Source of the DNA: JBEKOF01 sp049513975
GTDB taxonomy: Bacteria > Verrucomicrobiota > Verrucomicrobiia > Limisphaerales > Palsa-1400
Length of the DNA: 64,000 nt
Direction: 5' to 3'
Assembly: GCA_049513975.1 (NCBI GenBank)
Contig: JBEKVM010000034.1
Location: forward strand, 1 to 64,000
In this document: positions 7,798-18,300 of the stretch, one piece after another
Position numbering within the stretch: the stretch's first letter is position 1
Layout of the letters: the number at the start of each line of letters is the position of its first letter
Notes under the pieces: model-generated
Told to the model about the DNA's origin: nothing
Database searches by the model: none
The model's input: only the letters and a program-made list of their open reading frames with translations
Made by a program: the position numbers and the translations under genes

Positions 7798-10700
7798 ATG
7801 AACCCCGAATTGCCCCCCGATAACCGCGCCGAGCTGGAGGCCAAAGTGACGGCCTTGCTGCTGGGCGAACTGACCGCCGAGGAAGCCGCCGCCTTGCGCC
7901 AGATGATTTCCCAGGACGCCGCGCTGGCGAGACTGCACGAGCGGCTCAAGGCGACGCTGGCCCTGGTGCGCGAAACCGCCGCCACTTCCGCCGGCGAACT
8001 TTCCAAGCAACCCGCCCCGCTCAAACTCAGCCCGGCGCGGCGCGAGGCCCTGCTGGCCCATTTCAAAACGGTGCCGATGCCGGAGGCAAAACGGCCGCGG
8101 GTTGCGAGGATTTCCTATGTCGTCAGGTTGGCGGCACTGCTCGCAATCTTGTTCGCGCTGGCAGGAATAGTGGTTCCGAAGCTCAAGGAGCAGTTCTCCG
8201 GCAGCCTGACCGGTGGAAAGCAATTGTCCCCAATTACCCAATTTGTGCTTGATGCCAGCGATTCCATTCGTCTCCCTTCGGCATCCCGGTCCCCTGCCCC
8301 TGCTATTAAGCCTGGCGCTCAGACCCAGCTCCGCACGTACGACGTCGCCAATTCGGGGATGATGGACACGATCGTCCGCTCTTCGGCCACGCCGCCGGCA
8401 AAAACCCCCATCTACATGGGACGAACCGAGGAGAGTGGCGACACCGGCCCGGCAGATCAGGGCGTGACCCTGAATTTGCGCGGCGTCTCCGTTGACAAGG
8501 CCCTGGCTCAGTTGGCGGAGTCAGAGGGCTTGACCATCAACCGCCAGGCCAGCACCCAGGTTGGTGGAACGGTGGACTTGGTGAGCGACAAGCCGCTGAA
8601 CAAGGACGAAATCGTTCCCCTTTACAACAAGGTCCTTGCCGATCACGGCTTAACGGCCCTTCGAGACAACAACACTCTGACCATCATGCGCCTTGCGGAT
8701 GCCCAAAATAACGTGGGGACTCCAGTCAACGTCATCACCAATTCTTTTCAGGATATTACACGAGACTCCCAAGTGGTGACAGAGGTTATTCCGGTTCACA
8801 GCCTCAATCCAATCGAGGTGAACAAGGATTTCAGCAAACTCGGTGCAGACAACCCGTTCGCCTCATTTGGTCGGGGTCGTGGAGGCGATGGTGGCGGCGG
8901 TGGTGGTGGCGCCGTCGGCGCGAGCGATACCTACCCACAACAAGGGCGGGTCGCGCCGACCACCTTCACCGTTGATCCGATTTCAGGCGGTGTCATCTAC
9001 ATCACATCGGAAAAAAACAACGAAGCCGTCGCACAAGCCCCCAAGAGTTTGGATCGGTCCAATACACCAGCGACGGTTGCTGGAAATGCTTCCGGTAACG
9101 CATGGACGGGAGGTACAACCAATGGCGAAGTTTACAGTTTGAGCCCAGTCGGTTACATCGACGTTGGAACGAATGTCCCCGTTTTCAGCCTGATCGCGGC
9201 CGATCACATCAATGTCACAAACGGGGTTCCGACAGAAGTAAACCAATTAGCAAGCGCCAATAATAATAAGCCCGCCGCGAACCCGGCCGACCAGGCGCAG
9301 GGTCAGTCTTTTCAACCGGTGTTCGCCGATGTATTGGATCTTCAGGCTCCGCTGCCGGACCTGGTCAAGCAAAATGAAAAGTCATCCAGCGCGTCAACCC
9401 AGCAAAATGCCTTGCTCATGCGGATGCAATCGGGCGCGCAAGGCATGACCCCGTCCAGCAGCCTCGGCGGCACCGCTGGCCTCGGTGGCAGCGGGACGAC
9501 CGGCCTTCGCGAGCCTGGCGAAGAGGCGGGCGTTGGGTTTGGAGGCGGTGGTTTTGGCGGTGGTTTTGGCGGTGGTGGCATTGGTGGCGCTGGCGGGATT
9601 GGCGGTGGTGGAGGCAGCGGCGGCGGCGGAGCTGGAGGAGGAGGCGGTGGAGGAGGCAGTTTTGGCGGCGACTTCACTTTTGCGATTGGTTCTTCCGGCA
9701 TAACCAGCGCCCCGAACACTCCAGTTGCCGCGGCGGCGCCGGCAGCACGCCAGCAGGGTCGCGTTGCTTCGGAGGATGTCCTGAGCGCCGTCCAGAAGGA
9801 GGCGAAGGACAAGGCGGATGCCGCCGTCCCGGCTGCGGCAGAACAGAGCTTAGAGCGTGAGACGGTCCAACGCACCCGGAGCCTTCAGCCACCTCCCGCG
9901 GCGACCCCCGTCGCACCTACAGAATTAACCGGTCACGCCGCCAACTTTTCGGGCCGTCTTGTAGCGAACGCGGAAGCCGCCCGCGCTGAGGAAAAAAAAC
10001 GCCTTGTCGAGGAAATCGTGAAAGCCGCAGCCCCGACTGATGCCGCTCGAAGGCTTCTCGCCGCCAAGGAAATCCAACTCACCACAGCCGACAAGGCCGC
10101 GAGCCAGGTTTATCTTCCGGGCCAAGCCGCGGCAACTTACTCGGATCAGGACCAGGGAATTGCAGCCGCGCCGGCCCACGCTCAGCTCTCTGGAACGCTA
10201 AGTTCGACCCAGAATTTGGGAATGGTGACCAACGCGACCCCGATCCTGGGCGACCTTCCCGTTCTCGGTACCCTTTTCAGGAACGCAGACAGGGCGCAAT
10301 TTGACGTTGCTCCCGCCACCTCCACCGCCCCGGCTGCCGCACCCCCCGCCCCCGCCCTGATCGCCAGCCCCGCCGAGGTTGCTTCAATCCGCAATCCGCA
10401 ATCCGCAATCCGCAATTCCTCGCCCGCCGCCCCTGCCGCCGTTGCGGCCACCGTCGCCCCTGCCGCCCTCCCCACTCCCGCCTTGATCACCGGCGACACC
10501 GACGTTGCTTCAATCCGCAATCCGCAATCCGCAATCCGCAATTCCTCCCCCGCCGCCCCTGTCGCCTCTGCTACACCGCCCCCCACAACTCGCCTCAAGG
10601 CTGCGGTCCAGTTTGACGATGCGGCGCCGCTCAAACCCGCCGTTCCGCCTCCGACGCCGCAGCCGGAAGTCCAGGCCCGCGACAATGCTTTCTCCACCTT

Positions 10701-11991
10701 CTCTCTCAACGTCAGCGATGTTTCGTTCAAGCTGGCGGCGGCCAGCCTGCAAAATGGCTCTTTGCCGGATGCGTCCACCGTGCGGAGCGAAGAGTTCATC
10801 AACGCCTTCGATTATCGCGATCCCGAACCCGCCGCAAGCGCCGCCATCGGCTTTGCCTGGGAACGCGCGGGCTGGCCCTTCGCCCACAATCGCGACCTGC
10901 TCCGTTTCTCCGTAAAGACCGCCGCGCTGGGACGCCAGGCGGGACGCCCGCTGAACCTGGTTTTGCTCCTCGACAAATCCGGCTCGATGGAACGAGCCGA
11001 CCGGGTGGCCATCATCCGCGAGGCCCTGCGCGTGCTGGCAACCCAATTGCAGCCGCAGGACAAGCTCAGCGTCGTCGTGTTCGCGCGCACCGCCCGGCTG
11101 TGGGCGGACGGCGTGTCCGGCAGCCAGGCCGGCGAACTGGCCGATGCCCTGGAAGCCCTCACCCCGGAAGGCGGCACCAATCTGGAAGAGGCGATGCGGC
11201 TCGCCTACGAAGCCGTGTTCCGCCATTACCTGGCCAATGGCGAAAATCGCGTCGTCCTCCTCACCGATGGCGCGGCCAACCTGGGCGATGTGGACCCGGA
11301 GAATCTGAAGAAAAAAGTCGAGGCCAGCCGCACCCAAGGCATCGCGCTGGATTGTTTCGGCGTCGGCTGGGAAGATTACAGCGACAATTTGCTGGAAGTG
11401 CTGTCCCGCGCCGGCGGAGGCCGTTACGGATTTATCAATACGCCGGAGGAGGCCGCCACGGGGTTCGCCGGACAACTGGCCGGCGCGCTCCGTGTCGCGG
11501 CTTCGGACGTGAAGGTGCAGGTCGAGTTCAACCCGGCCCGGGTGATTTCCTGGCGCCAGATCGGTTACGCCAAGGACCAGCTCAAGAAGGAACAATTCCG
11601 CGACAACACCGTCAAGGCGGCGCAGATCGGCGCGGCGGAATCCGGCAACGCGCTTTACACGGTGGAAATAAATCCGGCGGGCGAGGGCCCGGTTGCCACG
11701 GTGTATGTGCGTTATCGCGCGCCCGGCACGGCCGACTACTACGAACACGCCTGGGCCGTGCCTTACGACGGCGCGGCGGTTCCGTTGGATCAGGCCAGTC
11801 CGGCGATGCGCCTGGCGGCGGCCGCCACCGCGTTTTCGGAATGGCTGGCCACGAGTCCCTATGCCGGCGGCGTCACGCTGGACCAGTTGCTGGGTTATAT
11901 GCGCGGCGTGCCGGAAATCTACGGCGCCGACGAGCGCCCCAAGCTTCTGGAAACCATGCTCCGCGAGGCCAAGAGCATTTCAGGCAAATGA
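7798..11991 (+). CDS. Mosaic membrane protein: anti-sigma-like N-terminus, secretin-like segments, YfbK-type VWA C-terminus
   Basis: 1397 residues. Residues 1-100 form an acidic helical region like a zinc-free anti-sigma domain, followed by one membrane helix (~107-126). Residues ~222-300 resemble the STN/secretin N-terminal fold (VTLNLRGVSVDKALAQLAES, DHGLTALRDNNTLTIMRL), and ~327-345 an N1-like strand. Two Gly-rich linkers follow (~357-380, ~580-625). Residues ~814-828 contain TPILGDLPVLGTLF, nearly the C-terminal signature of GspD-type secretins. Residues ~962-1397 are a complete VWA module: N-terminal von Willebrand segment, MIDAS DKSGS at 1059-1063, then TDGAANLGD, then a DUF3520-like end. 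An imperfect heptamer repeat is translated twice (~863-875 and ~905-915). It follows the sigma factor, so control of sigma activity across the membrane is likely; the mosaic itself is unusual. Confidence 0.75.
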   Translation: MNPELPPDNRAELEAKVTALLLGELTAEEAAALRQMISQDAALARLHERLKATLALVRETAATSAGELSKQPAPLKLSPARREALLAHFKTVPMPEAKRPRVARISYVVRLAALLAILFALAGIVVPKLKEQFSGSLTGGKQLSPITQFVLDASDSIRLPSASRSPAPAIKPGAQTQLRTYDVANSGMMDTIVRSSATPPAKTPIYMGRTEESGDTGPADQGVTLNLRGVSVDKALAQLAESEGLTINRQASTQVGGTVDLVSDKPLNKDEIVPLYNKVLADHGLTALRDNNTLTIMRLADAQNNVGTPVNVITNSFQDITRDSQVVTEVIPVHSLNPIEVNKDFSKLGADNPFASFGRGRGGDGGGGGGGAVGASDTYPQQGRVAPTTFTVDPISGGVIYITSEKNNEAVAQAPKSLDRSNTPATVAGNASGNAWTGGTTNGEVYSLSPVGYIDVGTNVPVFSLIAADHINVTNGVPTEVNQLASANNNKPAANPADQAQGQSFQPVFADVLDLQAPLPDLVKQNEKSSSASTQQNALLMRMQSGAQGMTPSSSLGGTAGLGGSGTTGLREPGEEAGVGFGGGGFGGGFGGGGIGGAGGIGGGGGSGGGGAGGGGGGGGSFGGDFTFAIGSSGITSAPNTPVAAAAPAARQQGRVASEDVLSAVQKEAKDKADAAVPAAAEQSLERETVQRTRSLQPPPAATPVAPTELTGHAANFSGRLVANAEAARAEEKKRLVEEIVKAAAPTDAARRLLAAKEIQLTTADKAASQVYLPGQAAATYSDQDQGIAAAPAHAQLSGTLSSTQNLGMVTNATPILGDLPVLGTLFRNADRAQFDVAPATSTAPAAAPPAPALIASPAEVASIRNPQSAIRNSSPAAPAAVAATVAPAALPTPALITGDTDVASIRNPQSAIRNSSPAAPVASATPPPTTRLKAAVQFDDAAPLKPAVPPPTPQPEVQARDNAFSTFSLNVSDVSFKLAAASLQNGSLPDASTVRSEEFINAFDYRDPEPAASAAIGFAWERAGWPFAHNRDLLRFSVKTAALGRQAGRPLNLVLLLDKSGSMERADRVAIIREALRVLATQLQPQDKLSVVVFARTARLWADGVSGSQAGELADALEALTPEGGTNLEEAMRLAYEAVFRHYLANGENRVVLLTDGAANLGDVDPENLKKKVEASRTQGIALDCFGVGWEDYSDNLLEVLSRAGGGRYGFINTPEEAATGFAGQLAGALRVAASDVKVQVEFNPARVISWRQIGYAKDQLKKEQFRDNTVKAAQIGAAESGNALYTVEINPAGEGPVATVYVRYRAPGTADYYEHAWAVPYDGAAVPLDQASPAMRLAAAATAFSEWLATSPYAGGVTLDQLLGYMRGVPEIYGADERPKLLETMLREAKSISGK
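10378..10560 (+). repeat. Two in-frame copies of a CAATCCG heptamer array inside the VWA gene
   Basis: A ~57-base unit, GTTGCTTCAATCCGCAATCC and onward, occurs at ~10378-10436 and again at ~10504-10560, each containing the CAATCCG heptamer about three times and ending in CGCAATTCCTC. Both are read in frame as IRNPQSAIRNSS. They lie in an Ala/Pro-rich linker, where insertions would be tolerated. Confidence 0.8.
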
Positions 11992-12051
11992 CCATGAGAT
12001 TTCAATACGCATTCTGCAATTGGTTGGGGAGCGCGCGCGCCCTCGCGTGCG

Positions 12052-12075
12052 GTGTTCGGCGCCCTCGCCGAACAC
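12052..12075. repeat. Perfect 10-bp-stem hairpin
   Basis: GTGTTCGGCG, a CCCT loop, and CGCCGAACAC, preceded by an alternating GCGCGCGC tract. It lies 60 bases after the VWA gene. There is no T-run, so it resembles a REP unit more than a terminator. Confidence 0.6.
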
Positions 12076-12169
12076 ACTTTCCAGACTCTCTGCGTCCCAC
12101 CGCCGCCACCCGCACCCGAATCCGGAATTGCAGAATGGAACAACACGATAAAGTGCGCCAGAGGCGCGG

Positions 12170-12298
12170 GCAGATCACGCAGATGGACGCAGATACGGAA
12201 AAGAAGAATTCGCAACTTCATCCCGTCCATCCTGTTTATCCTGTCAAAAATGTTTTTCGGAAAATGAGATGGCAAGTGCGGCGGTCATAGGCCGCCGC
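12170..12298. repeat. Dispersed-type repeat plus short hairpin upstream of the giant lipoprotein gene
   Basis: The stretch contains ACGCAGATGGACGCAGATAC and ATCCTGTTTATCCTGTC, short internally repetitive motifs I recognise as recurrent intergenic sequence in environmental bacterial genomes. At 12278-12298 a GCGGCGG/CCGCCGC stem encloses seven bases. Together with the hairpin at 12052 this fills the 330-base gap between the two large genes; no separate gene is seen. Confidence 0.5.
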
Positions 12299-12321
12299 TA
12301 CATGAGCAACCAGTCAAATAT

Positions 12322-15300
12322 ATGAAAACTCCCCTCGTTGCGCTCTGCGCTTTTTTGCTCGCCGGCTGTGTTGCAGCCGCCGGTTCCAAGCCGGCGGATG
12401 CTCCCCTGGCAGCAGTCACGCTGACGGATTTCAAACTGGTGGGCAATCTCAGCGGCGACCTGGCTGACTTCACCCTCACGGCCACCGCGCACGTCGAGGA
12501 CGCCAGGGGGGGCTCGCTCGATTTGCTCTCCGGCCCGGTCGCGCTCACCGCCATGGACACCAATCGCAACCAACACATCCGCGCCGACCACAACCACTTC
12601 TACCTGGCCTTTGACCGGCGCGGCGTCTTTCCCGTCAAGGTCCGGTTCAGCGCCGCCGTGCGGCAGGTGGACGGCTGGAACGCGCTGGATTTTCATGTCG
12701 CCCCCAGCGTCCTGCAACCGGTGGTTCTCCAGGGACTGGCGGCGGAGACGCAATTCCAATTTCCCGGCGCGGCCCGGCCCGACCGCAGCGGCAGCGACTT
12801 CCTCAGCTACCTGCCCGCCAGCGGCGCGGTCAAATTTTCCTGGAAGGAAGTTCCGCCGGAAGCCGAAGGCAAACTTTTCTTTTCCGCCGAGATGTGGTCG
12901 CAAGTCAACGTCCTCCCCGGCCTGATGCGCCAGACCGCCCTGCTCAATTTCAAGGTCATGCAAGGCGAACTCAACCGCGTCACCCTGCTGCTGCGCGGCG
13001 AGGGTGAAGTCACCCGCGTGCAGGGCGATCAGGTGCTGGCCTGGAATCCCCCCGAACCGGTCCCCAATTCCACCGACCGCCGTCTGGTCATCCAGCTTAA
13101 TCAACCGCAAAAGGACCAATGCGTCATCCTGGTGCAGACGCAGACCCCGCTGGGGGCCTTTCCGCAGACGGCAGACGTGCTGCAATTGCGGCCGGAGAAT
13201 GCCACCCGCTTTGCCGGTTACTTCCGCATTGTCAACGAAGGGGCCGTGCGGCTGGAGGTGGCCCAGGCCAGCGGCGCGTCCCAAATCTCCCCCGATCAAT
13301 TCCCCGAAAGCGATGCCACCCGGGCCATTTTCCGCGCCGCGGGCAACCAGCGCTTTGTCTATCGCTTTGCCGGCGCGGATTTCTCGCTGAAAATTCGGGC
13401 GGACCAGATCCTGCCGGAACTGGCCGTTTCCGAGCGGCTGGCCTATCACCACGGCGAAAACGAACTGGTGATTGACGCCGAATTCGAGCTGGACATCCGC
13501 GAGGCCCCGTTGCGCGAACTGCTGCTCAGGGTCCCCAAAGGCTACTCCTTCACCCGGATCAACGCTTCGGGTTTGAGTGATTATTTTCCGACCGAGCCGC
13601 CCGGCGAATCGTATGCCGAGCTGCGGCTGGTCTATGGCCAGCCGGTTTCCGGCCGGCAACTGGTGCAACTGCGCCTCGAGCGCAACCAGGGGCTGGGCCA
13701 GGCCCATTGGACGCTGCCCCGCCTCGAGGTTCTCAAAGCCAAATCCGTGCGCGGATTTATCGGCGTGTCGGCCGATCCGGGATTTCGCATCACTCCGGAA
13801 CAGACCCAGGGGCTGACCGACATCGCCACCGCCTTCTTCCCCGGAAAACTGGAAGGCATTCAGGCCGCCTTCCGCCTGACCGATTCGGCGACCGACTCCG
13901 CCTGGCAGGCCACCCTGCAAGTCGAGCGCCTGCCGCAAACCGTCCAAGCCGACGCCCTCCATCTGTTCTCCATCGGCGAAGGCATCGCCTACGGCAGCAG
14001 CCTCCTCAATTATGTGGTGTCCGGCGCGCCGGTGGCGTCGTTCAAAGTGGAATTGTCCGACGAGTATTACAACGTCGAGTTCACGGGAAAAGACATCCGC
14101 AACTGGCAAAGGACCAACGGCGGTTATGTCGTGCAATTGCACACGCCCGTGGCCGGCCCCTACACCTTGCTGGCCACTTACGACCGGCCTTTCAAGAGGC
14201 AGGGCGAGACGCTCCTCTTCACCGGCGCCCGTCCCCTCGACGCCCAATCCGAGCAGGGCTACACCCTGGTCATCAGCGCCTATCAGTTCCAGGTCAACCC
14301 CACCGAGGTTTCCCCCGGCTTGCTGCCGCTGGAGCCGGCGGAAGTGCCCCCCGAATACCGCCTCTTTTTTGACGCGCCGATTCTCGCCGCCTATCGCTAC
14401 GCCTCGCGCCCCTTCAATTTGAAACTCGCCCTCCAGCCGCTGGCCCAGGGCGATTCGGTCAGCCAGATCGTGGACCGCGCTTCCTTCCAGACCCGCGTCT
14501 CCAAGGAGGGACAGGCGCTGACCGACGTGCGCTACTTCATCAAGAACCGCGGCAACCCCAACTTCCGCCTGACCGTTCCCGATGGCGCGCAGTTGTGGTC
14601 CGCTTCCATCAACGGCGCTCCTGCCGTTCCCGTCTCCGACGGCAAGGCCAGTTTGGTGCCGCTGCCGCAGAGCGGCGACCCCGATGGCGTGCTGGAATTG
14701 GATTTGAAAGTGGCCTCCCAGTCCCGGGATCCTGAAAAGGTCACGGTCCAAGCCCCCATCGCCGACGCCCCGGTCATGCTCGCGGAATGGCAGTTTGCGC
14801 CGGACCCGGGCCGGCGCCTGGTCTATCAGCGCGGCTCGCTCCTGCCGGCCCGCGCCGCCCTGGACGTGTCGGGTTTTGCGCAATTGACGCGCCTGTGGGA
14901 GGGGCGCGGAACGGGGACCGCGCAGGTGCTGTTTTGTGCCCTGCTGGCATTGCTGGCGCTGGCGCTGGCTTTGCGCTGGGCAGCGCGCGCCGGCGCTTGC
15001 AAATACGGCCAGGCGCATATTTGCATCGTCATATTGGGACTGATCGCGTTTGCCTTTGTTCTGGGATGTGTGGCGCAACTGGCGCAACTGGCCGGGACCG
15101 TGCGGGGTTCGGTGCCCGCCGGCCTCACCTTTCTCGCGCCGGTGCAGCGCCCGGGCAGCGCCTTGCAGATCGCCGTGTCCAACGTCGCCGACAAAACGAC
15201 GGTTGCGGCGGTCCTGGGCTGGGGCTGGCCCGCGCTGGCCGCGCTCGTGCTCTGGGCCGGCGCATGGATGGCCGGCGCGCCGCTGCAAAAACTCGCCGCT

Positions 15301-18300
15301 TCCGTTGGCGGCTGGACCCTGCTCGCCTGGGCCGCGCTCCGATTTCCGAACGGCGCGCCCGCATTTTTTTGGATTCTGCCGGCGTTTCTGCTGTGCGGCG
15401 TCCTGCTCCCCGCTCTGCGCCAACTCTCCCGTTGGCCGCGCAAACCGGCGGCGGCCCCAATGGCGCCCTCCAGCGGCGCCGCGCCCGCCACCCTTGCTTT
15501 GCTGGCCGCCGGCATTTATTGGATGAGTGCCGGCCACGGCCTGGTGCTGGGCGCGGATGCCCCACCGGCCAAATCCGCCCTCATCCCGGCCCCGGCGATT
15601 CCTGACTCCGTCACCCAGACCATCCGCGTGGAAGACAAACTCGCCCTGGCCACGGCCAAAATTCGCTGGCAGGCTCTCAAGGGCCAGGCCCTCCCGCTTC
15701 TCTCCGAGCCAGCGGTACTGACTCATGTCGAGTTTCCGGCCCGCTCGCTCAAGCTGGAGCCGGGGCCGGCCGGCTCAAAATGTTCGCAGCAAATTGTGGC
15801 TCAGGAAAACGGCGTGTTTGACATCGAGGAGAAATACGAAATCCGGGTTTCGCCCGACCAGGCCGGAGCCGGCTTCGCCCTGCCGGCGCCTTATGGATTG
15901 ATCAACCGCCTCAGTCTCACCGTCGTCAATCTCGATGTGGATGTGCTCTCGCCCCAGGCCGTTTCCATTAAATGCGACCATGCCACCACCAACACCGTGG
16001 CCACTCTGATCTTGTCGCCGGCGGACGGGACGATCAGTTGGCGGCCGCGCAGCCGCGATGTCAAACGGGAGAAACCGGTGTTTTACGCGGAGATGGCGCA
16101 ACTTTTTGTCCCTTCCGGCGGGGTGGTGGAAGGCGCGCACGCCGTTTCCATTCGTCCGGCCCAGGGCGAACTGGCGGAACTGACTTTCAACGTCCCGCCC
16201 GGCGCCACCGTCACCGATGTGATTGATCCGGCGCAACCGCCCAACGGCGCCGCCGCGCCCGCGCCCGCCTGGCGCTTCGATCCGGACACGCGCAAGCTGC
16301 GCGTTGCCTTGAACCCGGCCCTGTCGCGGCCTTTTGCCCTGCTCATCCGGTCGCAGGTCGCCACCGGCCCGCTGCCTTTCGCCCAATCCCTGGGCTTGGT
16401 CACGGTGGATAACGCGGCGGGTCAGATCGTCGGCGAAGCCGGCATCGCCACCACCGATGAAGTGCAATTGGACACCGTCACCGCCAACTCCCTGTCTCCC
16501 ATCAACCTGGAGGATTTCCCCATGGATGCCGCCTCCGCCTTTCGCGGTCAAATCCCTGGACTGACTCTCCGCCGCGCCTTCCGTTACGCCGACGCCACGG
16601 CCAGCCTCTCCCTCAACGCCTCGGCAGTGCAACCCGATGTGCGCGTCGAAACCAGGGACACCTTGTCGCTGGGCGAGGACCATACCACCCTGGCGGACAG
16701 TTTCACGGTGGACGTCACCCGCGCGGGCATTTTCAACCTGAGTTTTCTCATGCCGACAAATTTTGACGTGGATTCCATCAGCGGCGCCGCCTTGAGCCAA
16801 TGGACGGAAGCGAAGACCGAAGCCGGCCGCGTCATCACCCTGCACCTTTCCGGCAAAACCCTGGGCCGCCAGGATTTTGCCATCACCCTGGCCGGCCCCG
16901 GCGTGAAAACCGCCCGGGGCTGGAAGGTTCCCCAAGTGGTCCTGCGCGAAGCCAACAAGCAACACGGCACGCTGCTGATTGTCCCCGAACAAGGCATGGG
17001 CCTGCAGGCCGCCGCCCGCGAAGGCTACACCCAACTCGACCCGCAGAAATCCGGCATCCGCCAAAAGGGCGTGCTCGCCTTCAGCCTTTCGCAGGTGCCC
17101 TCCAACCTCACCCTGGACATTGACCAGGTGGACCCGTGGATCGAGGTCACCAGCCTGCAACACGCCGCCGTCCGCGAAGCCCAGCTCAAGATCACCGCCA
17201 ATCTCCTCTACCAGATCAAGAATGCCGGACTGAGGGCCTTTCGCGTCTTCCTTCCCACCAACGCCGAAAGCGTCCGCTTCCAAGGCGAGCAGGTCTCCGA
17301 TTTCCTCAAGATGACCAACGCCATCACCAATGGCTTGCAAGAATGGGAAGTCAAACTGGACCGCCGCGTCATCGGCCAGTACCTGCTGCAAGCCACTTAT
17401 CAAACGCCCATCCCCGCCCAGGCGGCGGAGGCGACCCTGGCAGGCGTTCAAGCCGCCGAAGTCAACTCTCAGCGCGGATTCGTGACGGTGCAATCCGACC
17501 CCCGCCTGCAGGTGACGGCGGACCACCTGCCCACCGCCTTGCAGATCGCCGAATGGCAGAGCATTCCGCGCAACCTCGAAAAGGACCTGGCCTCCGTTTC
17601 CGCCAACATCACCTGCCAGCTCCTCGATCCGGCCTTCCAGCTCCCCTTGAAACTCCAGCGCCATCAGGCCGCCAAGCTCCTCCCCGCCCACGTCAACAAT
17701 ATTACTTTCAACTCCGTCATCTCCGACGACGGCGTCATGCTCACCCAGGCCCGCCTGGAAATTCTGCCCGGCGACAAGCGCCTCCTCAGCCTCACCCTGC
17801 CCAAGGACGCCGGGTTCTGGTTTGCCTTCGTCAACGACAACGGCGTCTGGCCCTGGCGCGAACAGACCAACATTCTCATCCCCCTGGAGCAGCAATCGCA
17901 TGGCGACAAGCCGGTCAGCGTGGAAGTCTTCTACGAATGCCGGACCGGCCTGGCGGGAGCGGGCGCGCTTAACTTGGAACTGCTCGCGCCCAAATTCGAT
18001 TTGCCCCTGGAAAACATCACCTGGCGCGTTTGCCTGGGCGACAAATGGCAGCTCAAGCATTGGAGCGGATCCCTCCAACTGCAAGCCCAGGAACTCAGGT
18101 CGCCCGCCGCGGCGCTGGACCCGCAATTTTATCTCCAGACGCAAAACAGCCTCCGCCTCGCCCGTACCGAGGAGGCCCGCGAATTCTTCGATCTGGGCAA
18201 CAATTCCCTGGTCAAAGGCAATCCCCAGCAGGCCCGCCGCGCCTTCGAAGCCGCTTTCGGCCTCTCCACCCACGACGCCGCCTTCAACGAGGACGCCCGC

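Noticed and set aside
12298..15726. 1142-codon leftward frame opposite the giant lipoprotein gene
   Set aside because: Shadow frame produced by high GC at third codon positions; the product is compositionally odd and the rightward frame has a lipobox and membrane helices.
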